Source: Rhizobium esperanzae
Lineage (GTDB): Bacteria > Pseudomonadota > Alphaproteobacteria > Rhizobiales > Rhizobiaceae
Direction of reading: 5' to 3'
Length of the DNA: 64,000 nt
Assembly: GCF_002204185.1 (NCBI RefSeq)
Contig: NZ_MXPU01000002.1
Location: 370,221 to 434,220, forward strand
The number at the start of each line of letters is the position of its first letter. The first letter of the stretch is position 1. Shown here piece after piece: positions 38,069-48,185 of this stretch. Under the pieces are notes generated by a model. That model made no database searches. It saw only the letters and a program-made list of their open reading frames with translations, and was not told where the DNA came from. Position numbers and translations under genes: made by a program.

Positions 38069-39855
38069 GCGGCTGGATCGAGGGGCAGGGCGAGAATAAA
38101 GCGCGCGCCGAGCACCTGCCCGCTGTCGACATCGGTAATGTTCTCTGCTCTGAGCGATCCGCCATGCGCCTCGGCGATCTGGCGGCTGATCGATAGCCCG
38201 AGCCCGGAATTCTGGCCGAAGCCTTCCGATTCCGGCCGGTCCGTATAAAAGCGCTCGAAGATGCGGTCGATATTTTCCGCCTGGATGCCGGGGCCGTTGT
38301 CTTCGATCGTGGTGACACAGCGCGACCGTGTCCGCATCAGCCGCACGGTAATCCTGCCGTCCTTTTCGGGGACGAAGGAGCGGGCGTTCTCGATCAGATT
38401 GGTGACGATCTGGCCGATGCGCAGGTCGTGACCGTTGACGACGAAGCGCGTTTTGATGTTCGGCTTGCGTTCGACGACATAGTCGATCTGCACTTGCTTT
38501 TTGCTGCCCCTGATCTGGCGCGACACGTCGATCAGGTCGCGCAGCAGCACCTCCATGTCGATGGAGGCGGCGTCGACGCGTGCGAGTTCGGCATCGAGCC
38601 GCGAGGCGTCGGAAATGTCGCTGATCAGGCGATCGAGACGGCGGACATCGTGTTGGATGACGTCAAGCAGCCGTTTCTTGGAATCCTCCGACCTCGCGAG
38701 CGGCAGTGTTTCGACGGCGCTGCGCAGCGAGGTCAGCGGGTTCTTCAGCTCGTGGCTGACATCGGCGGCAAAGCTCTCGATCGCTTCGATGCGATCATAG
38801 AGCGCCGTCGTCATCTCGCGCAAGGCGATGGAAAGATTGCCGATTTCATCCTGGCGGGCGGAGAAGTCGGGGATCTGCTCACGTGTCTTGGCGCCGCGGC
38901 GCACGCGGATGGCGGCGGCCGAAAGACGGCGCAGCGGATTGGCGATGGTCGATGAGAGCACCAGCGACAGCAGTACGTTGACGAGCGTCGCCACGCCGAA
39001 GACGCGCATGATGGCCAGTCGTTCGGCATGGACGATATTGTCGATGTCGCCCGCCTGCGTCGACAACAGCAGCACGCCGAGCACGGCGCGGAAGCGCTGG
39101 ATCGGCACGGCGACGGAAACGATGAGTTCGCCTTTTTCGGTGGTGCGCACGACTGCGCCGCGCACGCCGGTCAGCGCGTTCATCACCTCGGGATAGATCG
39201 AGCCGTCGCCGCCCGGTGCTTCCTTGTAGAGCGGCAGATTGCCGGGCTGCAGCGCCTTGTTGAACAGGGTCGCGAACCAATCGCTCCAGGTCTGCTTCTC
39301 CTCTTCGACCGGCGGCAGGTCGAAGCGCAGCACCTGGCCGCGCGAATAGAGGTGGCGCGAATCGAGCAGCAGATTGGCGTCGGCATCGAAGATGCGCGCG
39401 CGTGTGCGTGTCGGCGAGATCAGTCGGCGCAGGACCGGCGCGACCTTTTCCGGATCGATCGGAAATTCAAGATCCTCGTCGTTCGGCACCGGTGTGATGC
39501 TCTGGCCGGCCTGCAGCTCGAGCAGCTTCTGCGGATCGATGGTGATCGAGTTGGTATCGACCGATGCGGAGGCCGAAACAGCGCCGGCGATGATCTCGCC
39601 CTGGGTCAACAGGCTTTCGGCGCGGGCGTCGATCAATCCCTCGCGAAACTGGTTGAGATAGAGAATGCCGCCGACGAGCACGAGCAGCGCGACCAGATTG
39701 AAGAAGACGATGCGCCGCGTCAGGCTCGAAAAGACGGCATTGCCGAAGATGCGGCGAATCAGCGTGAAGGGATGCGACCAACGGCGGCCTCGCACGCGAC
39801 GGGTGCTCACGCCCTCCGCATCATCCAAATCCCTTTCCTGCACCAATTGTGCCAA
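38065..39855 (-). CDS. chvG: Envelope-stress sensor histidine kinase ExoS/ChvG
   Basis: Membrane sensor kinase of the ExoS/ChvG family, partner of ChvI, controlling exopolysaccharide, acid response and symbiosis or virulence functions in relatives. It has a first membrane helix (IVFFNLVALLVLVGGILYL), a periplasmic domain of about 220 residues, a second helix (VFGVATLVNVLLSLVLSSTI) followed by HAMP, the H-box FAADVSHELKNPLTSLR and the ATPase motifs NLIENARSF, DNGPGI and GLGLSI. No ATG is available at the N terminus: TTG 39855 (596 residues) has AAGGG 7 nt upstream and is used here; TTG 39906 and GTG 39843 are alternatives. Confidence 0.93.
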   Translation of the reverse strand: MAQLVQERDLDDAEGVSTRRVRGRRWSHPFTLIRRIFGNAVFSSLTRRIVFFNLVALLVLVGGILYLNQFREGLIDARAESLLTQGEIIAGAVSASASVDTNSITIDPQKLLELQAGQSITPVPNDEDLEFPIDPEKVAPVLRRLISPTRTRARIFDADANLLLDSRHLYSRGQVLRFDLPPVEEEKQTWSDWFATLFNKALQPGNLPLYKEAPGGDGSIYPEVMNALTGVRGAVVRTTEKGELIVSVAVPIQRFRAVLGVLLLSTQAGDIDNIVHAERLAIMRVFGVATLVNVLLSLVLSSTIANPLRRLSAAAIRVRRGAKTREQIPDFSARQDEIGNLSIALREMTTALYDRIEAIESFAADVSHELKNPLTSLRSAVETLPLARSEDSKKRLLDVIQHDVRRLDRLISDISDASRLDAELARVDAASIDMEVLLRDLIDVSRQIRGSKKQVQIDYVVERKPNIKTRFVVNGHDLRIGQIVTNLIENARSFVPEKDGRITVRLMRTRSRCVTTIEDNGPGIQAENIDRIFERFYTDRPESEGFGQNSGLGLSISRQIAEAHGGSLRAENITDVDSGQVLGARFILALPLDPAA

Positions 39856-39933
39856 TGACAGGCCCTTTCGAAGGGCGGGGCCGGATAACCGGCCCGCAAC
39901 CCTCAATTATGTCTCGCGCTGCGCCGTCGAGGC

Positions 39934-40671
39934 TCAGGCTGCTTCGCGGAAGCGGTATCCCACTCCGTAGAGCGTTTCAATCATATCAAAATCGGTATCG
40001 ACCATCTTGAATTTCTTGCGCAGCCGTTTGATGTGGCTGTCGATCGTCCGGTCGTCGACATAAACCTGTTCGTCATAGGCGGCGTCCATCAGCGCGTCGC
40101 GGCTTTTGACGACGCCCGGACGCTGCGCCAGCGAATGCAGGATCAGGAACTCGGTCACCGTCAGCGTCACTGCCTCGCCCTTCCAGGTGCAGGTATGGCG
40201 CTCCTGGTCCATGACCAGCTGTCCGCGCTCCAGCGAGCGGGCCTGCTGCACCGCCCCGGCTTTCGGCGCACCGCCGGGGCTCGTGCCGCTGGCGGCCGCA
40301 GCTTCGCGGCTCGAGGCGCGGCGCAGGACGGCGCGCACGCGCTCCACCAGCAGGCGCTGCGAGAAAGGTTTGGTGATGAAATCGTCGGCGCCCATCTTCA
40401 GGCCGAACAGCTCGTCGATCTCCTCATCCTTGGAGGTGAGGAAGATGACGGGAATGTCGGACTTCTGCCGCAGGCGGCGCAGCAGCTCCATGCCGTCCAT
40501 GCGCGGCATCTTGATATCGAAGATCGCCAGCTGCGGCGGTCGCGCCAGAAGGCCATCGAGCGCCGAGGCACCGTCCGTATAGGTCTCGACCTTATATCCT
40601 TCGGCCTCCAGTGCGATCGACACCGAGGTGAGGATGTTGCGGTCGTCGTCAACGAGCGCGATTGTAGCCAT
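39934..40671 (-). CDS. chvI: Response regulator ChvI
   Basis: OmpR/PhoB-type response regulator paired with ExoS/ChvG. The receiver domain begins [12 protein letters not shown] with the phosphoacceptor in [12 protein letters not shown] (Asp52) and the switch lysine in [10 protein letters not shown]; a linker rich in Ala, Gly and Ser follows, then the winged-helix domain with [15 protein letters not shown] and the terminal [14 protein letters not shown] 40671 gives 245 residues and follows GGAG at 8 nt; ATG 40689 is the alternative. Transcribed toward chvG with a 78-nt gap, and divergent from pckA. Confidence 0.94.
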   Translation of the reverse strand: MATIALVDDDRNILTSVSIALEAEGYKVETYTDGASALDGLLARPPQLAIFDIKMPRMDGMELLRRLRQKSDIPVIFLTSKDEEIDELFGLKMGADDFITKPFSQRLLVERVRAVLRRASSREAAAASGTSPGGAPKAGAVQQARSLERGQLVMDQERHTCTWKGEAVTLTVTEFLILHSLAQRPGVVKSRDALMDAAYDEQVYVDDRTIDSHIKRLRKKFKMVDTDFDMIETLYGVGYRFREAA

Positions 40672-41009
40672 GGTGTTGGTCTCCGTCATCAGTGCGCAAT
40701 CTCCCGGATTTTGGTCGTCCCCAGGCGGTCTCAATGACCGGATGCGCTTATGGAGGATAAAGGTGGAACAAATTGTGGCAAAGATAAAGGGGAAGATTGT
40801 TGTAAAATTCCCCGGCACCCAAAAGTTGTGTGTCGAAATGTTTCAACGTGGCTCTTCAAACGATTTAAAAAGAATGAAACAAATTTAAATCGATTAATTA
40901 TTTGATATTACTATATTTTCTCGATTTTTGTCTCTTGTCTTTTAAAATTTCTCCCCGTATTTTTCCGCTTAGTTTTAACGGCAGCGAGCCTGAGCAAAGG
41001 GAACTAGCC
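40672..41009. promoter_or_regulatory. A+T-rich divergent promoter region between chvI and pckA
   Basis: A 338-bp gene-free stretch, markedly A+T-rich at 40850-40960 compared with the GC-rich genes around it (runs such as TTTAAAAAG, TTAATTATTTGATATT and ACTATATTTTC). It must contain the promoters for chvI (minus) and pckA (plus); I cannot place the -35 and -10 boxes with confidence. A GGGAACTAGCC stretch with GGGAA 8 nt before the pckA ATG is its ribosome-binding site. Confidence 0.6.
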
Positions 41010-42620
41010 ATGGAAAAGTTCGGAGTTCATAACCCGGCAACGGAGCTTGCAACGGTTGGATTGGGCGGCGCAGCCAGCGTTCGCTACAACTTTTCCGCCG
41101 CAGCGCTCTACGAGGAAGCGATCCGCCGGGGTGAAGCCGAACTGACCGCTCAGGGGGCGCTTCGGGCCCTCACCGGTCAGCACACGGGCCGCTCGCCGCG
41201 CGACAAATTCATCGTGCGCGACGCCAATACCGATGGGCAGATCTGGTGGGATAACAACAAGCCGCTCTCGCCGGAGCATTTTGCCCTGCTGCGCGACGAC
41301 ATGCTGGCGCATGCAGCCGGCAAGGATCTGTTCGCCCAGGATCTTGTCGGCGGTGCCGAGGAAGGCCATGCCCTGCCGACCCGCGTCATCACAGAATTCG
41401 CCTGGCATTCGCTGTTCATCCGCAATCTGCTGATCCGCCCCGAGGCGGCGGCGCTGCCGACCTTCGTGCCGAAGCTGACGATCATCGATCTGCCGAGCTT
41501 CAAGGCCGATCCGGCCCGCCACGGCTGTCGCTCGGAAACGGTGATCGCCTGCGATCTCACCAACGGACTCGTTCTCATCGGCGGCACCTCCTATGCAGGC
41601 GAAATGAAGAAGTCGGTCTTCACCGTGCTCAACTACCTCTTGCCGGCCAAGGGTGTCATGCCGATGCACTGCTCGGCCAATGTCGGTCCGGACGGTGACG
41701 CGGCGGTCTTCTTCGGTCTTTCCGGCACCGGCAAAACGACGCTTTCGGCCGATCCGGCGCGCACGCTGATCGGTGACGACGAACATGGCTGGAGCGAAAA
41801 CGGCATCTTCAACTTCGAAGGCGGCTGCTACGCCAAGACCATCCGCCTTTCGGCCGAGGCCGAGCCGGAAATCTACGCAACGACGCAGCGCTTCGGCACC
41901 GTGCTCGAAAACGTCGTCCTCAACGAACGTCGCGAGCCTGACTTCGATGACGGTTCGCTGACGGAAAACACCCGTTGCGCCTACCCGATGCATTTCATCC
42001 CGAACGCTTCGGAAACCGGCCGCGCCGGACATCCGAAGACGATCATCATGCTGACCGCCGATGCCTTCGGCGTCATGCCGCCGATCGCGCGCCTGACGCC
42101 CGATCAGGCGATGTATCACTTCCTCTCCGGCTACACCGCCAAGGTGGCCGGCACCGAAAAGGGTGTCGTCGAGCCGGAAGCGACCTTCTCCACCTGCTTC
42201 GGTGCGCCCTTCATGCCACGTCACCCGGCCGAATACGGCAACCTGCTCAAGGAGCTGATCAGCCGCCACGGCGTCGAGTGCTGGCTCGTTAACACCGGCT
42301 GGACCGGCGGCGCCTACGGCACCGGCAAGCGCATGCCGATCAAGGCAACGCGCGCCCTTCTCGCGGCCGCCCTCAGCGGCAAACTCGGCCAGCTCGAATT
42401 CCGCACGGATACGAATTTCGGCTTTGCCGTGCCGGTTTCCGTCGATGGCGTCGACGTCGGCATTCTCGATCCGCGCTCGACCTGGGCTGATAAGGCAGCC
42501 TACGACGCGCAGGCCGAAAAGCTGGTCTCGATGTTCATCGCCAACTTCGCCAAGTTCGAGAATCACGTCGATGGCGGCGTCCGCGATGCGGCCCCGGGCG
42601 TAAAGGCCGCCGCCGAATAA
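41010..42620 (+). CDS. pckA: Phosphoenolpyruvate carboxykinase (ATP)
   Basis: Gluconeogenic enzyme converting oxaloacetate and ATP to PEP and CO2. The 536-residue protein carries [11 protein letters not shown] near residue 67, the PCK-specific domain with HCSANVG near residue 225, the kinase motif [16 protein letters not shown] near residue 236 and the metal/ATP motif IGDDEHGW near 256. The start at 41010 follows GGGAA; earlier in-frame starts lie in the A+T-rich promoter region. Divergent from chvI; in Agrobacterium the pckA-chvG-chvI linkage is reported and the gene is acid-induced. Confidence 0.96.
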   Translation: MEKFGVHNPATELATVGLGGAASVRYNFSAAALYEEAIRRGEAELTAQGALRALTGQHTGRSPRDKFIVRDANTDGQIWWDNNKPLSPEHFALLRDDMLAHAAGKDLFAQDLVGGAEEGHALPTRVITEFAWHSLFIRNLLIRPEAAALPTFVPKLTIIDLPSFKADPARHGCRSETVIACDLTNGLVLIGGTSYAGEMKKSVFTVLNYLLPAKGVMPMHCSANVGPDGDAAVFFGLSGTGKTTLSADPARTLIGDDEHGWSENGIFNFEGGCYAKTIRLSAEAEPEIYATTQRFGTVLENVVLNERREPDFDDGSLTENTRCAYPMHFIPNASETGRAGHPKTIIMLTADAFGVMPPIARLTPDQAMYHFLSGYTAKVAGTEKGVVEPEATFSTCFGAPFMPRHPAEYGNLLKELISRHGVECWLVNTGWTGGAYGTGKRMPIKATRALLAAALSGKLGQLEFRTDTNFGFAVPVSVDGVDVGILDPRSTWADKAAYDAQAEKLVSMFIANFAKFENHVDGGVRDAAPGVKAAAE

Positions 42621-42629
42621 AAAGCGCAA

Positions 42630-42702
42630 GCAATTCCAGCAAAAGTGTGCAGCTGTTTTGCCAGGCAAAGCGCGAAGCGCTTTTGCCGGGATTGCGCTAA
42701 AC
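42630..42702. repeat. RIME-related palindromic repeat
   Basis: A 73-bp element after pckA with imperfectly matching ends (GCAATTCC / GGGATTGC) and the block AAAAGTGTGCAGCTGTTTTG, which resembles the GTGxxGCGGTTTTGC block of the two longer RIME copies. The middle holds the dyad AAAGCGCGAAGCGCTTTT. It looks like a shorter mosaic relative, not an exact copy. Confidence 0.65.
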
Positions 42703-42721
42703 AGAATCTCTGATTCACGTG

Positions 42722-42753
42722 AAACCCGGCATCGCAGGATAGCCGGGTTTTTC
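42722..42753 (+). terminator. Terminator of pckA
   Basis: Inverted repeat AAACCCGGC (42722-42730) / GCCGGGTTT (42742-42750) with an 11-nt loop and five consecutive T at the end. It lies downstream of the RIME-related repeat and before arfB. Confidence 0.8.
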
Positions 42754-42805
42754 TCGTTGATGGCCGATGTTTTCAATTGCCGGCCGATATGAGATAGAAC
42801 GCCGC

Positions 42806-43243
42806 ATGGCCAGCGACGCGCTCTACATCGATGACAGGATCACCATCGCGGGATGGGAGCTGACGGAACAGTTCGTTCTGGCGGGCGGTCCCGGTGGGCA
42901 GAACGTCAACAAGGTTTCGACCGCGGTCCAACTGTTCTTCAACATTGCGAATTCGCCTTCCCTCAATGATCGCGTCAAGGCCAACGCGATCAAGCTCGCC
43001 GGCCGGCGTATGTCGAAGGACGGCGTGCTGATGATTGAGGCGAGCCGCTTTCGCAGCCAGGACCGCAACCGCGAGGATGCGCGCGAGCGGCTGAAGGAAT
43101 TGATTCTGGAGGCCGCCAAGCCGCCGCCGCCGCCGCGCAAGAAGACCAAGCCGACCAAAGGTTCGGTCGAGCGTCGTCTGAAGGAGAAATCCGGCCGCTC
43201 GGAAGTCAAGAAAATGCGCGGCCGCCCCGGCGGCGGTGAATGA
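42806..43243 (+). CDS. arfB: Alternative ribosome-rescue factor ArfB (YaeJ-type peptidyl-tRNA hydrolase)
   Basis: Rescues stalled ribosomes lacking a stop codon by hydrolysing peptidyl-tRNA. The 145-residue protein has the release-factor-like catalytic loop GGPGGQNVNKVSTAVQL near residue 27 (GGQ) and a long basic C-terminal tail (KKTKPTKGSVERRLKEKSG) that enters the empty mRNA channel. ATG 42806 places the start just before the family N terminus; an ATG 39 nt earlier is possible. Ends 1 nt before the alkB ATG. Confidence 0.92.
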   Translation: MASDALYIDDRITIAGWELTEQFVLAGGPGGQNVNKVSTAVQLFFNIANSPSLNDRVKANAIKLAGRRMSKDGVLMIEASRFRSQDRNREDARERLKELILEAAKPPPPPRKKTKPTKGSVERRLKEKSGRSEVKKMRGRPGGGE

Positions 43244-43244
43244 C

Positions 43245-43856
43245 ATGTCCGAGCTCCTGAGCGGCATCCGGTATCTGCCGGGATATCTCGAGCGGGCGCG
43301 CCAGGAGGAATTGGTCGAGCTGATCCGTGCCGTCGTCGCCGAGGCGCCGCTCTATGTGCCCGCCATGCCCGGCACCGGCAAGCCGATGTCGGTCAGGATG
43401 ACCAATTGCGGGCCGCTCGGCTGGGTAACGGACAAGGAGCGGGGCTATCGTTATCAACCGACGCATCCGGCGACCGACAGACCCTGGCCTGAGATGCCGA
43501 AGCTTTTGCTCGATATCTGGAATGATGTTTCCGGCTATGGGAAGCCGCCAGAGGCCTGCCTCGTCAATTTCTATTCGGACGACGCCCGCATGGGCTTGCA
43601 TCAGGATAAGGACGAGCAGGATTTGCAGGCGCCGGTCGTCTCGATCTCGCTCGGCAACAGCTGCCTCTTCCGGGTCGGCGGCCTCAATCGCAATGATCGC
43701 ACGCTATCCTTCAGGCTTGCGAGCGGCGATCTGGTCGTGCTGGGCGGCGAGGGGAGGCTTTGTTATCATGGCGTCGACCGCATTTACCCCGCGACATCGA
43801 CGCTGTTGAAGAACGGCGGCCGCATCAATCTGACGCTACGCCGTGTTCGTCCGTGA
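43245..43856 (+). CDS. alkB: Alpha-ketoglutarate-dependent DNA dealkylase AlkB
   Basis: Fe(II)/2-oxoglutarate dioxygenase that removes methyl groups from 1-methyladenine and 3-methylcytosine in DNA or RNA. The 203-residue protein shows the NFYSDDARMGLHQDKDE motif with the HxD iron ligands, the distal ligand in LCYHGVDRI, and the 2-oxoglutarate-binding GRINLTLRRV. The start ATG 43245 follows the arfB stop directly; a GTG 9 nt upstream overlapping arfB is an alternative. The pair arfB-alkB is probably cotranscribed. Confidence 0.93.
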   Translation: MSELLSGIRYLPGYLERARQEELVELIRAVVAEAPLYVPAMPGTGKPMSVRMTNCGPLGWVTDKERGYRYQPTHPATDRPWPEMPKLLLDIWNDVSGYGKPPEACLVNFYSDDARMGLHQDKDEQDLQAPVVSISLGNSCLFRVGGLNRNDRTLSFRLASGDLVVLGGEGRLCYHGVDRIYPATSTLLKNGGRINLTLRRVRP

Positions 43857-43870
43857 AAATTGATCGCCTG

Positions 43871-44866
43871 CTATAGTTTTCTGAGCGCGACCTGTTCGAT
43901 CAGATGATCCTTGCCCTTTTTCAGGATGAGATCGGCGCGCGGCCGCGTCGGCAGGATGTTCTGCCGCAGGTTCTTCAGGTTGATGTTCGTCCAGAGATCT
44001 TCGGCGATTTCAAGCGCTTCCGCATCGGTGATCGAGGCGTAGCGATGGAAATAGGAGTTGGGATCGCGGAAGGCGGTTTCCCGCAGCCGCATGAAGCGCG
44101 TCACATACCAGTTGTGGATCTCATCTTCCGCGGCATCGATATAGATCGAGAAGTCGAAGAAGTCGGACACCATCGGCACGATCTTGCCGTCGGCCGGCAG
44201 GTCGCGCGATTGCAGCACGTTGATGCCTTCGAAGATCAGAATGTCGGGACGGTCGACGATCTTGTATTCGTCCGGCAGCACGTCATAGACGAGATGCGAA
44301 TAACACGGCGCCTTCACATCGGGCCGCCCGGCCTTGATTGCCGAGAGGAATCGCAGGATTGCGCCGGTATCGTAGCTTTCCGGGAACCCCTTGCGCTGCA
44401 TCAGCTTTTCCCGCTGCAGCACCGCGTTCGGGTGGAGGAAGCCATCCGTCGTTATGAGATCGACCTTCGGGCTGGAAGGCCAGCGGCCCAGGAGCTCCTT
44501 CAGGATACGGGCTGTGGTCGATTTTCCCACAGCGACCGAGCCGGCGATGCCGATGACGAAAGGCGTTTTTGTCACATCCGACATGCTGAGGAAGCGGTTG
44601 CGCTGGTCGAACAGCATCTGCGAGGATTCGACATGCGACGAGAGCAGGCGCGACAGCGACAGATAGATGCGCCGGACCTCGTCGAGATCGATCGGGTCGC
44701 CCATCGAGCGTAGCCGCTTGACCTCGTCGCCGGTCAGCGTCAGCGGCGTGTCGGCGCGGAATTTCGCCCATTGCTCGGAAGAGAAGAAATGGTAGGGCGA
44801 ATAGGATTCAGACTGGAAGTGATCCAATATCTCCGGCACCCCGATAATCTCAGTCGCGATACTCAT
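43871..44866 (-). CDS. coaA: Pantothenate kinase, type I
   Basis: First and usually rate-limiting enzyme of coenzyme A synthesis. The 331-residue prokaryotic type I kinase has [16 protein letters not shown] near residue 22, the P-loop [15 protein letters not shown] near residue 107 and [12 protein letters not shown] near residue 137. The start overlaps the hisE stop by 4 nt, making coaA the last gene of the his run. The type I CoaA class is feedback-inhibited by CoA; that is family knowledge. Confidence 0.95.
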
Positions 44867-45186
44867 GAACTCTGCCGGCTGGCCTTTTCCTTGAGACCGG
44901 ACTGCGCGGTTCTGCGCTCGAGTTCGGCCATGACATTCTCTAACGGTATTTTAGCAATCTTCAATACGACCAATAGGTGATAGAGCAGGTCGGCCGCTTC
45001 ATAGGTCAGATTGTCGCGATCGCCGGTCACCGCCGCCATCACCGCTTCGATTGCCTCTTCGCCGAGCTTCTTCGCCGCTTTGGGCTGGCCGGCGGCCACG
45101 AGCTTGGCTGTCCAGGACTGCTCCGGTGAGGCTTTCGATCGCTCTTCGACGATGCGTTCGAGGTCGGAAAGGGAAAATCCGCTCAT
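44863..45186 (-). CDS. hisE: Phosphoribosyl-ATP pyrophosphatase
   Basis: Second step of histidine synthesis, PR-ATP to PR-AMP. The 107-residue stand-alone HisE has the MazG-like metal-binding helices: [15 protein letters not shown] near residue 38 (ExxE) and [14 protein letters not shown] near residue 62 (ExxD). Located 16 nt after hisF and overlapping coaA. Confidence 0.95.
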
Positions 45187-45202
45187 TGTTCGTTCTCAGA
45201 AT

Positions 45203-45990
<788 letters not shown>

Positions 45991-45991
<1 letters not shown>

Positions 45992-46737
45992 TACGCAGTC
46001 TCCTTGGCCCTGTTGGCCTTGATCAGCGCCAGCGCTTCCTTGGGGTCGATGCGGCCGTCGTAAAGCGCCCGGCCTGAAATCGCCCCTTCCAGCTTCTGCG
46101 CATCGGGCTGCAGCATGCGCTTGATATCTGCGATGGAGGCCAGGCCGCCCGAAGCGGTAACGGGAATGGACACGGTATCGGCGAGTTCCAGCGTCGAGCT
46201 CCAGTTGATGCCGGTCAGGATGCCGTCGCGGTCGATATCGGTGTAGATGATCGCGGCAACGCCAGCGCCCTCGAATTTCCTGGCAAGCTCGATGATGCCG
46301 AGTTCGGAAGCTTCAGCCCAACCCTCGACCGCCACCTTGCCGCCCTTGGCATCGATGCCGACGGCGACGCGGCCGGGAAACTTCCGGCAGGCCTCGATGA
46401 CCAGCTCGGGATTTCTGACGGCGACGGTGCCGAGGATGACCCGCCGCAACCCCCGCGACAGCCAGGCTTCGATGTGGTCGAGCGTGCGGATGCCGCCGCC
46501 GAGCTGCACCGGATTTTTCGTCGCCTTCAGGATCGCCTCGACGGCATCGCCATTGGCCGAATGTCCCGCGAAGGCGCCGTCGAGGTCGACCACGTGCAGC
46601 CATTCGAATCCCTGGTCTTCGAAGGACTTCGCCTGGGCGGCGGGATCGGTGTTGTAAACCGTCGCCTGTTGCATGTCGCCGAGCTTGAGGCGAACGCATT
46701 GGCCGCCCTTCAGATCGATCGCGGGAAAAAGGATCAT
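45991..46737 (-). CDS. hisA: ProFAR isomerase HisA
   Basis: Isomerises ProFAR to PRFAR. The 248-residue TIM barrel begins [17 protein letters not shown], with the catalytic Asp8, and shows VQLGGGIRT near residue 77, [15 protein letters not shown] near 126 and [12 protein letters not shown] near 170. Starts 6 nt downstream of an uncharacterised membrane-protein gene and shares one base with hisF. Confidence 0.96.
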
Positions 46738-46743
46738 GTCGTC

Positions 46744-47301
46744 TTACGTCCGTAGAGTGATCGCTGCCATCAGCGCATTCCACGCATCTACGATATCCGA
46801 GCGGAAAAAGACAGCGGCAATGGCGGCCGCGCTCAAAAGCAGCAGAAGCAGAAGGATGACGATGAAGCCGGCACGCACCTGGCGCCAGAAGCCGAGGCGC
46901 TTCTTCACCGATGTCTCGATCTCGCGCACCCGCCGCAACGCGTCGCTGTTGACGGCGGCGAGCCGGATATCGGGCTCCATCGCCTCCACATAGGTCTCGG
47001 CATAGCTCGAAAGAATCTGCGAGGCGCGATCGCGCAGCGTATTGCGCAGGTCGGTAGAGAGATAGTTGCTGGAAACGGCGGCAAGCTCGGCCTCATTGGG
47101 TGAACGGCCGGCATTCCGCTTGCGATAGCTGACGACGAAATCGCGCTTTTGCCGCTCGTAAAGGGCATAGGCAAGCAGGCCGATCAGATCGTCTTCGCCT
47201 TCGATATAGAATTCCAGCACGGCTTCGGTGATATCATTTGCGTTGATCCCATTGGCGCGCAGCTGCGAATTCTCGTTGCCGGCAAGGAATTCGTGGATCA
47301 T
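46744..47301 (-). CDS. Uncharacterised single-span membrane protein in the his run
   Basis: I do not recognise a named family. The 185-residue product begins with an acidic, helical region (NDITEAVLEFYIEGEDDLIGLLAYALYER), has a long charged middle and one strong membrane segment near the C terminus, residues about 143-166 (AGFIVILLLLLLLSAAAIAAVFF), followed by a short tail. This resembles a C-terminally anchored protein with its bulk in the cytoplasm. It overlaps the 60-residue gene upstream by 4 nt and is 6 nt from hisA, so it is clearly part of the his transcript. Confidence 0.75.
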   Translation of the reverse strand: MIHEFLAGNENSQLRANGINANDITEAVLEFYIEGEDDLIGLLAYALYERQKRDFVVSYRKRNAGRSPNEAELAAVSSNYLSTDLRNTLRDRASQILSSYAETYVEAMEPDIRLAAVNSDALRRVREIETSVKKRLGFWRQVRAGFIVILLLLLLLSAAAIAAVFFRSDIVDAWNALMAAITLRT

Positions 47302-47480
47302 CGGTCCAGCCTTTCTTTCAATGCCTTGGCCGCATTGGAAAGCGCTCTTTTATGGAGGGCTTCGTCGACACGGCGAATGATCGTCCCGTCGGGAAGCCGG
47401 ATGTCCGAGAAGGGAGGCAGACCCTCCTTGGAGGGCCGCAGCATATAGAACACCTTGCCTGATTTCCGCCAAGCCGGCAT
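47298..47480 (-). CDS. Small 60-residue conserved-looking protein in the his run
   Basis: A 60-residue basic protein with no recognised domain. It contains PPFSDIRLPDGTIIRRVDEALHKRA and a C-terminal helix (AAKALKERLDR). ATG 47480 is chosen because AGGAG lies 8 nt upstream; a GTG 9 nt earlier would overlap that site. The stop overlaps the next gene by 4 nt (ATGA), which is good evidence that it is translated. Function unknown. Confidence 0.68.
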   Translation of the reverse strand: MPAWRKSGKVFYMLRPSKEGLPPFSDIRLPDGTIIRRVDEALHKRALSNAAKALKERLDR

Positions 47481-47532
47481 CGAGTGCACTCCTGTTCCGC
47501 CCTTTCCATAAAGAGGAAATAAGGCGGAGGTA

Positions 47533-48183
47533 TTACGGATTCCAGCGCAGGAAATTGGCGATCAGGGCGAGGCCGAGCTTCTGGCTCTTTTCCGGGTGAA
47601 ACTGGGCGCCTACCATGTTGTCGCGCCCGACGAGGGCGGTCATCGACCCGCCATAATCGACGGTCGCAATGACATCCTCGGGGTTTTGGGCGGCAAGATG
47701 ATAGGAATGCACGAAATAGGCGTGCAGTCCCTGCGGTCCGGTGGGAATACCGTCGAACAGCGGATGTTCGCGCTTCAGGTCGAGTGTGTTCCAGCCGATC
47801 TGCGGAATCTTCAAGGCGGGATCGCCAGGTGTCATCTCGATGACGTCGCCTGGGATCCAGCCGAAGCCGTGCGTCACGGTTTTCTCCAGACCGCGCGACG
47901 ACATGAGCTGCATGCCGACGCAGATGCCGAGGAAAGGCCGCGCCTTGTTCCCGACAGCCTCGATCAGCATGTCGCTCATGCCGGGCACGGCGTCCAGTCC
48001 GCGCCGGCAATCGGCGTATGCGCCGACGCCGGGCAGCACGATACGATCGGCCGCAGCAACGTCCTCCGCCTTATCGGTGAGATCGATTTGGGCATCGATG
48101 CCCGCCTCGCGCGCGGCGCGTTCGAAAGCCTTGGTCGCCGAACGAAGGTTGCCGGAACCGTAGTCGATAATCGCGACGCGCAT
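47533..48183 (-). CDS. hisH: Imidazole glycerol phosphate synthase glutaminase subunit
   Basis: Class I glutamine amidotransferase that supplies ammonia to HisF. The 216-residue protein starts [15 protein letters not shown], with the nucleophile elbow [13 protein letters not shown] (catalytic Cys near residue 87) and the catalytic His-x-Glu in [10 protein letters not shown] near the C terminus. Separated from hisA by two non-his genes, unlike most enterobacterial operons. Confidence 0.96.
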   Translation of the reverse strand: MRVAIIDYGSGNLRSATKAFERAAREAGIDAQIDLTDKAEDVAAADRIVLPGVGAYADCRRGLDAVPGMSDMLIEAVGNKARPFLGICVGMQLMSSRGLEKTVTHGFGWIPGDVIEMTPGDPALKIPQIGWNTLDLKREHPLFDGIPTGPQGLHAYFVHSYHLAAQNPEDVIATVDYGGSMTALVGRDNMVGAQFHPEKSQKLGLALIANFLRWNP

Positions 48184-48185
48184 CG

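Noticed and set aside
41004..42776. A 590-codon minus-strand frame opposite pckA
   Set aside because: Shadow of pckA; it even runs through the RIME-related repeat and the terminator.
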